The position numbers and the translations under genes are program-made. A DNA stretch of 64,000 nucleotides from Paraburkholderia caledonica NBRC 102488. GTDB taxonomy: Bacteria; Pseudomonadota; Gammaproteobacteria; Burkholderiales; Burkholderiaceae. Shown one piece after another: positions 1-8,141 of this stretch (position 1 is its first letter; every line of letters begins with the position of its first letter). The notes beneath the pieces were generated by a model. It did not search any database, was not told the origin of the DNA, and saw only the letters and a program-made list of their open reading frames with translations. The stretch is taken from positions 62,001-126,000 of the forward strand of contig NZ_BAYE01000011.1 in the NCBI RefSeq assembly GCF_000685095.1. Direction: 5' to 3'.

Positions 1-1115
1 TCGATAGCCACCACGCGCGCACCGTGGGTCTCGACCGCCGCCTGGACGCGGTGAGTAAATTCCCCTGGCGAAAGCTCTGCTGGATCTATCGGCTCGATCG
101 ACAGGAGACCGCTTTCCAGATGAGGCAAAAGATTCATGCCTAGCGCTGCTGCGCGACGCAGTAGCGTGCCGAGCGTTTCGTCGAAGAGATAATAGACGGC
201 GTGCTCGCCCCGTTCGAGTGCCGTCTGCAGACACCGGAGCACGGTAGTGGTTTTGCCCGCGCCCGACGGCCCCACCAGCAGAGTGTTCGTTCCGCGTGCA
301 AGGCCGCCGCCCAGCAGCGCGTCGAGTTCCGGCACGCCGGTCGAGAGGTTTTCGTGGTCGAACTGTACGTGCCGATGCCCGGCCACCAGCGTCGGGAAAA
401 CCTGAATGCCGCCGCTTTTCAACGTGAAGTCGTGAAAACCTCCCTGAAAGGCAACGCCGCGCATCTTGACGACGCGCAGACGCCGACGCTGCGTGCCGTA
501 TTCGTGCGTGACCTGATTCAGGTTGATGACCCCATGCGCCAGACTGTGCAACTGCACGTCGCCGGCGTCGGACGTCTCGTCGTCGAGCAGCAGCACCGTG
601 CAATTCCGGTTGCCGAAAAACCGCTTGAGCGCGAGTAACTGCCGGCGATAACGCAGTGGACTCTGCGACAGAAGCCGTAGCTCGGACAGGCTGTCGAACA
701 CCACACGTGTCGGACGAGCCTGCTCGACCTCTCGCATCACATTGCGCACCGTTTCGCCGAGTTCGAGCTCGGCCGGATTCAGCACCGTCTGTTCGTATTC
801 AGGCGTGAGCCCTTCGTCGCTCAACAACTCGACGAGCGCCAGTCCGTCGAGCGACCATCCGTGAGTCGCCGCAACGGAACGCAACTCGGACGCGGTCTCG
901 GACAGCGTGACGTAGAGACCGGTATCCCCCAGGCGCTGACCTTCGAGCAGGAACTGCAGTGCAAGAGTCGTCTTGCCCGCGCCGGGCGGCCCTTCGACCA
1001 GGTAGACCCGGCTTGCCGTAAGACCGCCGGCCAGGATCTCGTCGAGGCCGGCAACGCCGGTTGATACGCGGTGGTCCATGTGACTGCCACAGAGGTCAGA
1101 ACTTTGATTTTCCAT
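1..1115 (-). CDS. KaiC-like RecA-superfamily ATPase, two domains, C-terminus beyond the window
   Basis: A double-RecA KaiC-type ATPase, a family that binds and hydrolyses ATP and often partners regulators. The first Walker A is GPPGAGKTT (about residues 42-50) and the second is GPSGAGKTT (about residue 283), each preceded by the family-typical TGVxxLDxxLxGG stretch. The gene runs off the left edge, so the end of the second domain is missing. I chose the ATG at 1115; an in-frame ATG at 1079 (Met13) is an alternative, and neither has a clear ribosome binding site. It lies 37 bp downstream of a PAS-LuxR regulator on the same strand, so the two probably form an operon. No kaiA or kaiB is visible, so a signalling role is likelier than a clock (inference). 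Confidence 0.85.
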   Translation of the reverse strand, partial: MENQSSDLCGSHMDHRVSTGVAGLDEILAGGLTASRVYLVEGPPGAGKTTLALQFLLEGQRLGDTGLYVTLSETASELRSVAATHGWSLDGLALVELLSDEGLTPEYEQTVLNPAELELGETVRNVMREVEQARPTRVVFDSLSELRLLSQSPLRYRRQLLALKRFFGNRNCTVLLLDDETSDAGDVQLHSLAHGVINLNQVTHEYGTQRRRLRVVKMRGVAFQGGFHDFTLKSGGIQVFPTLVAGHRHVQFDHENLSTGVPELDALLGGGLARGTNTLLVGPSGAGKTTTVLRCLQTALERGEHAVYYLFDETLGTLLRRAAALGMNLLPHLESGLLSIEPIDPAELSPGEFTHRVQAAVETHGARVVAI

Positions 1116-1130
1116 GAGAGGTAAAGAGAC

Positions 1131-1145
1131 GCCGGCTGTGCCGGC
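1131..1145 (-). terminator. Small GC hairpin between the LuxR-type gene and the kaiC-like gene
   Basis: GCCGGC-TGT-GCCGGC forms a 6-bp stem with a 3-base loop in the 37-bp gap between the two genes. On the minus strand it is followed by a pyrimidine-rich stretch, not a clean T-run. It may be a weak terminator or attenuator that lowers kaiC-like expression relative to the regulator, or chance in GC-rich DNA. Confidence 0.25.
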
Positions 1146-1152
1146 ATCGGAG

Positions 1153-2712
1153 TCAGGAAGAACGTCGGGAAGCGCGTGCCGCAGGACGCGTGCTTGCAAC
1201 GCCGCCAGCCGGCAGGCCATGTTCGCGCGCCCAGATAATCGCCTCGCTGCGGCTGTGCAGACCGAGCTTCGCGTATAACGTGCTCACGCGGCTGCGGACG
1301 GTGTTCGGAGCCACGCCGAGTCTCGTGGCAATTTCCTTGTCGGCCAGGCCCTCGCAGATCAGCGCGAGAACGTCGCGCTCGCGCGGTGTCAGGTCTGAAA
1401 TCGCCGCATCGATCTTGCCGGGTGCCGTCCCGCTGCGGATATGACGAAGCTTGTCCAGAATCGACCGGCTGAACCAGGACGCGTCCTGCATGACCGCTTC
1501 GATCGCGAGAAGAAGTTCGACCTCGGTGCGTTTGCGCTCGGTAATGTCCTGAAACACCATCAGCACGCAGTCGTCGCCATGAATGGGGACCGACTCGGCG
1601 GAGATCAGGCAGTCCACCGCAAGCCCGGCCCGCGTGCGCACCTTGAACTCGACGTTGCGCAGGTTGCCCGACGTGGCGAGCATCTGCTCTATCTTCGCGT
1701 GCGCATCCTCCGCGTCCCAGAAGGTCGATTCCTCGAGCGTGTGACCGACAAGTTCTTCGGCCGCGAAACCCGTGGCGTCGAGAAACGCCTGATTCGCCTC
1801 CAGGAGCGTGAGCGAATCGCGTGCATATACGATGGTCGGGATCGGCGCCATCCTGAACGCATTCGCAAACTGCTCCTCGCTGCGGCGCAGCGCTTGTTCG
1901 GCCTTTCTGCGCGGCTCGAGATCCATGAACGTGAAGAGCATGCACGGTTCGTCGGCGAGATCGATCGGCTGTCCGGCGACGATAACCAGCGTGGACTCCG
2001 AGTCCGCGAGGCGCAGCAACGCTTCCATTTGCGGAATCGTCTGCCCTGCTGTCAGGCGCTCGACAGCCAGCTCCTTCTGCGACGCATTTTCCAGAACATC
2101 CAGTTCATAGACTGAACGCCCGATTACCTGCTCGCGTGTATAGCCCGTCATCTCGACAAAGCCGCGATTGACCTTGATAAAGCGCAGATCGCTGAGCCTG
2201 CAGATAACGGCAGGCGCTGGATTGGCGCCGAATGTCTTTTCGAAGCGCTCTTCCGCGCTTGCCCACTCGGTTGCATCGTGCAGGATGAGCACGAGACAAT
2301 CCGGCTCGCCGTCCGTGTCGGTAATCACCAGACTTCGCACGCGGTGAACCCAGCGCGGCTCTGCTTGCCCGGCAGGTGCGACCTCCACCAATACGTCGCT
2401 AAAAGATTCACCGGCGACCACGCGATCAATCGGGTAGCTGCCCGGTTCGACGCGGTGATTGTTCCGGTACCGAAGCTGGAACCTTTGGCGGTACTCGGAC
2501 ACATTTCGGCCGAGTTCCTCGATGCTGCTGGCTCCATGCATGTCGAGGGCGGCCTGATTGGCCCAACGAATGCTCTGGTCGGGTTCTATGAGAATGACCC
2601 CTTCGCTCAGGCCTGCGATGATCTGCTGGAGCTGACGGCGGTCAGTTTTCGGGCGTTGCACGGAAGCGTCCATCGCGGCTGGCTGTTCTGTTCGGGCGCC
2701 GCGTCGCGGCAA
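1153..2712 (-). CDS. Multi-PAS sensor with C-terminal LuxR-type DNA-binding domain
   Basis: A predicted cytoplasmic one-component regulator. Three PAS modules follow one another (roughly residues 25-145, 150-275 and 280-405), each ending in the usual PAC-like segment such as LMVFQDITERKR. The C-terminus is a LuxR/GerE helix-turn-helix (DLTPRERDVLALICEGLADK, then VRSRVSTLYAKLGL). There is no REC domain and no membrane segment. The full-length start is at 2712; Met14 at 2673 is an equally plausible start because the first 13 residues look non-conserved. The ligand sensed by the PAS modules cannot be told from sequence. Its partner is probably the KaiC-like ATPase just downstream. Confidence 0.85.
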   Translation of the reverse strand: MPRRGARTEQPAAMDASVQRPKTDRRQLQQIIAGLSEGVILIEPDQSIRWANQAALDMHGASSIEELGRNVSEYRQRFQLRYRNNHRVEPGSYPIDRVVAGESFSDVLVEVAPAGQAEPRWVHRVRSLVITDTDGEPDCLVLILHDATEWASAEERFEKTFGANPAPAVICRLSDLRFIKVNRGFVEMTGYTREQVIGRSVYELDVLENASQKELAVERLTAGQTIPQMEALLRLADSESTLVIVAGQPIDLADEPCMLFTFMDLEPRRKAEQALRRSEEQFANAFRMAPIPTIVYARDSLTLLEANQAFLDATGFAAEELVGHTLEESTFWDAEDAHAKIEQMLATSGNLRNVEFKVRTRAGLAVDCLISAESVPIHGDDCVLMVFQDITERKRTEVELLLAIEAVMQDASWFSRSILDKLRHIRSGTAPGKIDAAISDLTPRERDVLALICEGLADKEIATRLGVAPNTVRSRVSTLYAKLGLHSRSEAIIWAREHGLPAGGVASTRPAARASRRSS

Positions 2713-2743
2713 GGTTCAAGGACGAAAGCGCCCGCGGCGGCGC

Positions 2744-2761
2744 ACCGGCGAACTCGCCGGT
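2744..2761. promoter_or_regulatory. 18-bp palindrome upstream of the PAS-LuxR gene
   Basis: ACCGGCG-AACT-CGCCGGT is a perfect 7-bp inverted repeat, 32 bp upstream of the first possible start of the PAS-LuxR gene. LuxR-type proteins bind dyads of about this size, so it could be an autoregulatory site. A hairpin in the leader is the alternative. It sits in the 361-bp divergent gap 2713-3073, which otherwise shows no gene. Confidence 0.3.
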
Positions 2762-3073
2762 TGCAACCGCCTGGGTCGCGCACACGCCATGGAAATCGTC
2801 CCGAACGGCATATGCGGCAGCAACATGCAGAAGAACGTGCGGACAGGGTCTTCCGGACGTTCGGTATCGCGAGATTATCAGGGATGTATTTACCGACCGG
2901 TAGCCGCAAATGCACCCAAAGCGTGGGGGCAATTGCATGTTGACAGCAAATGATTCAGCCCTCTTAGCGCCCAAAGTTCCGGTTCGAATGTCGGTCGGGA
3001 ACTTTCCAGGCGCCGCTCTTCCTTACCTTATGAAAGACAATGGTTCTGTTTGGTGCAAGACGGGAGACAAAAA

Positions 3074-3274
3074 ATGAATCACCCACGAGGAAGGACGAAT
3101 CAGACCAGTGAAGCGCAAGGCTCGGTGAAGGAAGCGATCGGCAAGGTAATCGGCGACACTCATGCGGAAGCGGAGGGGGCGGCCGAGAAAAAGGCCGCGA
3201 GAGAACGACGCACACAACGATCCACACGCGAAGAAGAGCGGCGCGCGCACGCAGGACCTCGATCACGCTCGTAG
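3074..3274 (+). CDS. CsbD-like stress-response small protein
   Basis: A 66-residue hydrophilic, highly charged protein. Residues about 12-40 (QGSVKEAIGKVIGD, then AEAEGAAEKKA) match the helical repeat of the CsbD family, abundant small proteins induced by general stress in many bacteria. The ATG at 3074 follows a GGGAGACAA ribosome binding site; an upstream in-frame ATG at 3050 has none. The C-terminal third is arginine-rich and unlike CsbD. The +1 frame of the same DNA reads a more typical soluble tail, so an old frameshift near 3195 is possible. Exact function unknown. Confidence 0.65.
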   Translation: MNHPRGRTNQTSEAQGSVKEAIGKVIGDTHAEAEGAAEKKAARERRTQRSTREEERRAHAGPRSRS

Positions 3275-3317
3275 CGTAGGCCGCCCTCGGTATGCGTCAG
3301 CCCACGTCATTGGGAAC

Positions 3318-5792
3318 CTAGATTCGGAGCAGTTCCCGAATGGCCCTGAAGAGGCTCATCGGCTCGACGGGCTTCGGCATATGCAGGTCGAAGCCGGCCT
3401 GCAATGCACGAGCCCTGTCTTCGGGACGCCCGAAAGCCGTCACCGCGATCGCGGGCGTTTGATTGCCCTGCTGCCGCAGTGAGCGGATAAGTGAATAGCC
3501 GTCTTCGTCCGGCATGCCGATGTCTGAAAGAATGACGTCGAATTGCACCGCATCGATCTGCCGACGCGCCTCGGGCGCCGATTCGGCACCGCACGCCACG
3601 GCTCCAGCGGACTCCAGCACGGCAAGCATCGCATCGCGCACGTCCGCTTCGTCTTCGACGAGGAGCAGCCTGATGCCGGCGAGCGCCTCGTCGCGGGACG
3701 ATGTCACTATGTCGGTCAGTGGCGGTCCAGCCGGTGGTTCTCTATCTTCGGCAAGCAAAGGAATGTGAACGACGAAAGTGCTCCCACGCCCGTCGCCTTC
3801 ACTATGGGCCGTGATCGATCCGCCATGCAGAGTCACGATGCTCTTCGCGATTGCGAGACCAATACCGAGCCCGCCGAAGCGGCGTGTCGTCGCTTGTGAA
3901 GCCTGTGCAAATGGCTCGAATACGTGGTTGATGAAAGAAGCAGGAATTCCCGCTCCATTGTCCTCAACCAGTATCTCTGCCCAATTGCCGGCGCGACTGG
4001 CAACGATATCGATCTTCCCTTCAGCCTTCGAGTATTTCAGCGCATTGCTGAGGACATTGGAAAACACCTGACGCAGCCGGAGCGGGTCGCCCTCCACGAG
4101 CAACGAATCCGCCAGCCGCGGCACGATCTCGACTCCTTTAGCGCGCGCAGCCAACTCAACGTCACTGATCTCGGCGACGAGCAGCGGCACTAGGTCCACC
4201 TCGCTCGAGTTGATGAACAGCTTGCCGGCGGCGATCCGGCTTAGATCCAGCAGGTCGTCGACAAGCCGAGTTTGCAGTTCGACGTTACGATCTATCGCCT
4301 CGATGCCGCGCGCGATCAGGTCGGGATCGGTGTTGTCGTGCTGCAGAAGGTAGAGCCACGATTGCATCGCATTCAGTGGCGTTCGCAACTCGTGAGACAC
4401 CGTAGCAAGAAAGGCATCTTTCAGCTGATTGGCATGTTGCGCCTCTAACCGCAACAGCCGCTCGTTTGTCAGAAGCCGGTCGCGCTCCATTTCAAGCGCT
4501 TTGTGAGAAGAAACGTCGATGGTGATGCCGTCGAACCGCAACGGCCGACCCGCTTGGTCTACATGTGTTTTTCCCTTGGCTCGAATCCACCGGATATCGC
4601 CCGATGGCGAAGCGGTTCGGTATTCGATGTCGTAGGGGACACCTTCGTTGACAGCCTTCTCGACAGCGTCCCGGGTTTTTTGCCTGTCGTCCGGGTGAAT
4701 CCTTGCGTAGAACAGGTCAAAGCCGATCTCGGCGTTTGCAGGCAGCCAGAAGTGTTCCTTGCACTTGACGTTCCAGATGATCCGGTCCAGCGGGATCGGA
4801 CAATGGAACGTGCCGATTTCGGCTGCCTGAATCGACAGATCAAGACGCTCGCGTTCTTCCGTGAGACTTTGCGCGTTGATTAGCGTTTCTTCGACATCGG
4901 TAATCATCCCCACCCATTCGTAGATCGCGCCGCGTTCGTCATGCGAGCCCGCCGCGCGAATCTGGCAACGCCTGTATGTCGAGGATGCGGCGTGCCACAG
5001 CCGGACGTCCGCGCGATACGGCCCGTCTGTTTCGAGAGACTTGTTCAGCGCTGTCTGCGCAGCGAGCCGATCGTCCGGATGGATCATTTCGGCCCACCCA
5101 TAACCTTGGTGCTTCTCCCAAGGCTGCCCCGTATAGCTTTCCCACGAAGGTTGCGGCACCACGAATCTGCCCATGGCGTCGCACACGTAGGCCGCCGAGC
5201 TGGCCACCTTCACCAGCGCGTGATATCGGGCCTCCAACAGCAATCGACGCAGTTCCGAATCGTCACGGGCGGCGACATCCGACGTCGCCGTCGAACTGTC
5301 ATCGTTCCCGGACGCGGCGGCGCCCTCGAACTTTCTGCCTGCCGGCGAAACTGCGCCCGTCGCGTCTTTGGACTTCACCAGCACCACCATCGCCGGCGCC
5401 ATGCCGATGGCATCTTCCACGGCGAGCGGATTGAATTCGATCCACCACGTGATGCCCGACTCAGAACCAGCAGCACCCTGCGCGACGTCCACATCGATCG
5501 CAGCGTCGGCAATGACGACGCTCTGCGTTCGACATTCTTCAAGTGCTCGGGCCGCGGCCGCCAGGAGTTCTGCTCGCGACGCCTCCCTCGACAGAACCGG
5601 CAGTTTCTCGATGACGAGAGAAACAAAACTGGTGGACACCGACGGTGACGGGCGGTAGTCGAACAGGTCGCTGAAACGGACGTTAGCTTCAATTACGGTC
5701 AAGTCACGAGCGAGCACTGCACACGCAGCGGGGTTCGCGTCTAATAGCGCGACAGCCAATGCTCTACTGTTAGCAAACATACACAGTTCCAC
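3318..5792 (-). CDS. Hybrid sensor histidine kinase (PAS-PAS-HisKA-HATPase-REC)
   Basis: An 824-residue soluble hybrid kinase. A poorly conserved PAS-like N-terminus (residues 15-150) is followed by two PAS_3-type domains, each with the WxxMIHPDDR or ARIHPDDR signature (about 195-315 and 325-435). HisKA carries H467 in VSHELRTPLN. The HATPase has the N-box (NVLSNALKYS) and the DNGAGIP and GLGIGLAIAK boxes. The C-terminal receiver has phospho-acceptor D757 in LSDIGMPDEDG and the conserved lysine in MPKP. No membrane segment is visible, so it should sense a cytosolic cue. No dedicated output regulator is adjacent, so phosphotransfer to a distant partner is likely. Confidence 0.9.
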   Translation of the reverse strand: MELCMFANSRALAVALLDANPAACAVLARDLTVIEANVRFSDLFDYRPSPSVSTSFVSLVIEKLPVLSREASRAELLAAAARALEECRTQSVVIADAAIDVDVAQGAAGSESGITWWIEFNPLAVEDAIGMAPAMVVLVKSKDATGAVSPAGRKFEGAAASGNDDSSTATSDVAARDDSELRRLLLEARYHALVKVASSAAYVCDAMGRFVVPQPSWESYTGQPWEKHQGYGWAEMIHPDDRLAAQTALNKSLETDGPYRADVRLWHAASSTYRRCQIRAAGSHDERGAIYEWVGMITDVEETLINAQSLTEERERLDLSIQAAEIGTFHCPIPLDRIIWNVKCKEHFWLPANAEIGFDLFYARIHPDDRQKTRDAVEKAVNEGVPYDIEYRTASPSGDIRWIRAKGKTHVDQAGRPLRFDGITIDVSSHKALEMERDRLLTNERLLRLEAQHANQLKDAFLATVSHELRTPLNAMQSWLYLLQHDNTDPDLIARGIEAIDRNVELQTRLVDDLLDLSRIAAGKLFINSSEVDLVPLLVAEISDVELAARAKGVEIVPRLADSLLVEGDPLRLRQVFSNVLSNALKYSKAEGKIDIVASRAGNWAEILVEDNGAGIPASFINHVFEPFAQASQATTRRFGGLGIGLAIAKSIVTLHGGSITAHSEGDGRGSTFVVHIPLLAEDREPPAGPPLTDIVTSSRDEALAGIRLLLVEDEADVRDAMLAVLESAGAVACGAESAPEARRQIDAVQFDVILSDIGMPDEDGYSLIRSLRQQGNQTPAIAVTAFGRPEDRARALQAGFDLHMPKPVEPMSLFRAIRELLRI

Positions 5793-5932
5793 CGCAATCG
5801 AAATCTTTCAAAAGTTGCCTGCTCAACGGTCTCCACCGCCTGCACGACGCGTTCGCGGGTGCCGTTGGCGCTGGCATGATTGAACGTATCCGCCACCGGT
5901 CGAGCTGGCCAGGCGCGGCGCTTCGTCATGTG

Positions 5933-6379
5933 TCATTGCGCACAGACAATTGCGGTCAGCACCATCGGAATCACCGAATGAATGACGGCATGGCTGCCCG
6001 CCGCAGCCAGTTCCCGCTGCACCGACTCGGACGAGCCGAACACGACCACGCCATAGAGCGGTTCGGACGCTGGCTTGCCGGTGCCGGCCTCGAAAAGCGG
6101 ATCGCCGGGCTGATATCCAAAAATCACCTTCACCCGAAAACCGAACGCAGTCAGATGTGCACCGCGGGTTGGGCGAAACGCGTTGACTGAATCCGGCTGA
6201 ACGCGGTTCGCTGGCGTTTCAATCGATTGCAGATTGACCAGTCCCTCGACAAAGTCATGCGGCGTGCCCTCGCATGCCATTTCCTGGTCCAGTGCATGAC
6301 TGAATGCCGGTGTCGGCAAAAAGAGGGCGGGCGTCAGCAGCCATAAAAAGAGTCGCATTGGGTACTTTTTCAAAGTCAT
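5933..6379 (-). CDS. Small exported protein of unknown function
   Basis: A 148-residue protein with a clear signal peptide (charged MTLKKYPMR, hydrophobic LFLWLLTPALFL, cleavage near AFS-HA). The mature part has two cysteines, one near the mature N-terminus (MACEG) and one at the extreme C-terminus (IVCAQ), which could form a disulfide. A DUF-type stretch (VKVIFGYQPGD, then LYGVVVFGSSESVQ) suggests a compact periplasmic fold. I do not recognise the family. It stands alone between a hybrid kinase gene and a gene-poor stretch. The start at 6379 follows a GGGGTAACG leader. Confidence 0.6.
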   Translation of the reverse strand: MTLKKYPMRLFLWLLTPALFLPTPAFSHALDQEMACEGTPHDFVEGLVNLQSIETPANRVQPDSVNAFRPTRGAHLTAFGFRVKVIFGYQPGDPLFEAGTGKPASEPLYGVVVFGSSESVQRELAAAGSHAVIHSVIPMVLTAIVCAQ

Positions 6380-6743
6380 CGTTACCCCGGTTGTAGTCCT
6401 TGTCTTGCATCAACGATAACTGCATGCAACCGACCTGGCTGCAAATGCGTCAGCATTATTTGTACCGACTCATTATCGTCCGTCGAAATAGGGCAAACAT
6501 TGCGCTCCACCGTGCAGCAGCGGTCCGCCCGGCGCGCAGCCGGTGCTCCTTCACGATGCAACGAATCGTCTGACGACACCGCTATCGGAGCTAAACCGAC
6601 TTACAGCGATCTCCAGGTGACGCACTGTTGGGCGGCAAGCAACACCGCGCCCGTCTACAGCCCCTTCGCTCGCTCATTATTGATCGACCTCGAATGCAGT
6701 TGTCCATCTCCCACTCTTTATCTCAAGACGGGCAACGACAAAA
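6380..6743. other. Gene-poor stretch
   Basis: About 360 bp without a convincing coding region. Short open frames exist on both strands but have no recognisable domain, ribosome binding site or codon pattern. It may be decayed sequence belonging with the DoxX remnant immediately downstream. Confidence 0.4.
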
Positions 6744-6839
6744 ATGCGGTCAGTCATGCCGGTCCTGCTTGCGCTGCATATCGCGTTCAAGGGCGCAGGC
6801 CGCTATTCGATCGACAAGGCCATCGGCAAAGAAATCTAA
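6744..6839 (+). pseudogene. C-terminal remnant of a DoxX-family membrane protein
   Basis: An in-frame stretch of 31 codons ending in TAA reads PVLLALHIAFKGAGRYSID and then KAIGKEI. This is the characteristic C-terminus of DoxX-family proteins (a last transmembrane helix followed by a GxGxYSxDxxIGxE tail). The preceding three transmembrane helices are absent: upstream DNA in all frames shows no DoxX-like coding. It is read as a deletion remnant. An intact DoxX gene lies at 53.5 kb, but its C-terminus differs, so this is not a recent copy of it. Confidence 0.6.
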
Positions 6840-6997
6840 CCCACGCAGCTTGATGCGGCGTTGACCATCGGGAGCCGCGAACCGGTTACTCATGGCTGGA
6901 CCGCCGTCGCTTTATGCTGTGCGTCTGGGCGCGCCGCGTCACCGTCAACCAACGTGACCCGGGTAAACGCCCATTTGTTCCAGCGATGCCGCGATTT

Positions 6998-7026
6998 ACT
7001 GTATCGATACACTAAATCGATACAGT
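6998..7026. promoter_or_regulatory. Inverted-repeat operator (two LacI-like sites) before the TRAP operon
   Basis: ACTGTATCGAT at 6998-7008 and its exact complement ATCGATACAGT at 7016-7026 form a perfect 11-bp inverted repeat with a 7-bp spacer. The left half also contains TGTATCGATACA, a perfect 12-bp palindrome with the central CG typical of LacI-family operators; a weaker copy is centred 13 bp downstream. It ends 69 bp before the binding-protein start, in promoter position. The LacI regulator encoded within the same operon (10057-11136) is the obvious candidate binder (inference). Confidence 0.65.
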
Positions 7027-7094
7027 CGCGCGTTCTGTCTTGCCGCGCCCGACAAACTCGTCCGCGCTCAGAGCGGCATTCAGGAGACAACACC

Positions 7095-8126
7095 ATGTAT
7101 TCCAATTCCCGGCGACGGTTCCTTCAGACGGCTTCGGCAGCTTCGCTTGCCGCCGCGGGCGCGGGGTTTCCCGCGATCGTGCGTGCGCAGCCCGCCGCCA
7201 CGTTGCGGCTGTCGTCGTCCATGCCTCCCAACGAAAACGCCGCGCATTACGTGTGGTATCAAAACCTCGCTGCGAACCTGAAGGCGAGCGTCGGCGATCA
7301 GATCCGGATCGACTACTTCCCGAACAACCAGCTCGGCAAGGAAAGCGACGTGGTGCAGCAGGTGAAGGTCGGCGCCGTCGACATGATGGTCACCGGCTCG
7401 TCGATCTGGGCGACGGTGTTGCCTGAGCTGGGCATGCTCGATCTGGGCTATGTGTTCGACAGCTTCGACCATGTCGGGCGCGCGATGGACGGCACCGTCG
7501 GCAAAACGTTCGACACGATGCTGCAACAGCGCGCGGGCTGCTCGGTCGTCACGTGGGGCTATTCGTTCGGCGCGCGCAACGTGTTCACGAAGAAGCCCAC
7601 GCAATCGCTTGCCGACATCAAGGGCGTGAAGCTGCGCGTGCTGCCCACGCCCGCTTTTATGGAAACCTTCAAGCTGATGGGCGCAGTACCGACGCCTATT
7701 CCGATCGGCGAGTTATACATGGCCGCGCAAACAGGTGTCGTCGATGGCTTCGAGCATGACTGCGCGACCGTGTTAGCGAGCAAGTACGACGAAGTGGTGA
7801 AGTCGTGCTGGCAGACGCAGCATGTGTTCAGCCCGCTCGTCGTCGCGATGGGCCGCCGTGCGCTGGCGAAGATTCCGGAGAATTTGCGCCCCGCGTTTCA
7901 GAAAGCGGCGCAAGACGCGACGGTGAAGCAGCGCGTCGCAGCCATCGAAACGGCTGCCCGCGCCGAGCAGGAGTTGAAAAAGCGCGGCATGACGTTCTAT
8001 CCGATGTCGAAGGCCGACCGCGATACCGCGCGCGGCGAGATGCAGTCGCAGTTGTACGCGAGCTTCTCGAAGCAGTATCCCTCGACCGCCCCGCTCTTCA
8101 GCGCAATCGCCGCAGCGCGCGGCTAA
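7095..8126 (+). CDS. TRAP transporter substrate-binding protein, DctP family
   Basis: A periplasmic solute-binding protein of a tripartite ATP-independent (sodium- or proton-driven) transporter. The 343-residue product starts with a twin-arginine-type signal (SRRRFLQTASAASLAAAGAG), unusual but known for DctP proteins. The mature part has DctP landmarks: YFPNNQLGKESDVVQQVKVG, the ADIKGVKLRV segment and the hinge region PIPIGELYMAAQTGVVDG, which carries the carboxylate-binding arginine nearby (KLRVLPTP). The ATG at 7095 follows CAGGAGACAA. It is the first gene of an operon with the fused permease 15 bp downstream. The substrate is probably a sugar acid or hydroxy acid, judging from the downstream enzymes. 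Confidence 0.9.
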   Translation: MYSNSRRRFLQTASAASLAAAGAGFPAIVRAQPAATLRLSSSMPPNENAAHYVWYQNLAANLKASVGDQIRIDYFPNNQLGKESDVVQQVKVGAVDMMVTGSSIWATVLPELGMLDLGYVFDSFDHVGRAMDGTVGKTFDTMLQQRAGCSVVTWGYSFGARNVFTKKPTQSLADIKGVKLRVLPTPAFMETFKLMGAVPTPIPIGELYMAAQTGVVDGFEHDCATVLASKYDEVVKSCWQTQHVFSPLVVAMGRRALAKIPENLRPAFQKAAQDATVKQRVAAIETAARAEQELKKRGMTFYPMSKADRDTARGEMQSQLYASFSKQYPSTAPLFSAIAAARG

Positions 8127-8141
8127 CGAGGCAGGCACATC

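Noticed and set aside
1..1115. A circadian clock locus
   Set aside because: Only a KaiC-like protein is visible; without kaiA or kaiB a clock claim is unsupported.
821..1945. 374-codon minus-strand frame across the kaiC-like and LuxR-like genes
   Set aside because: Bridges two real genes in a shifted frame and has no domain.
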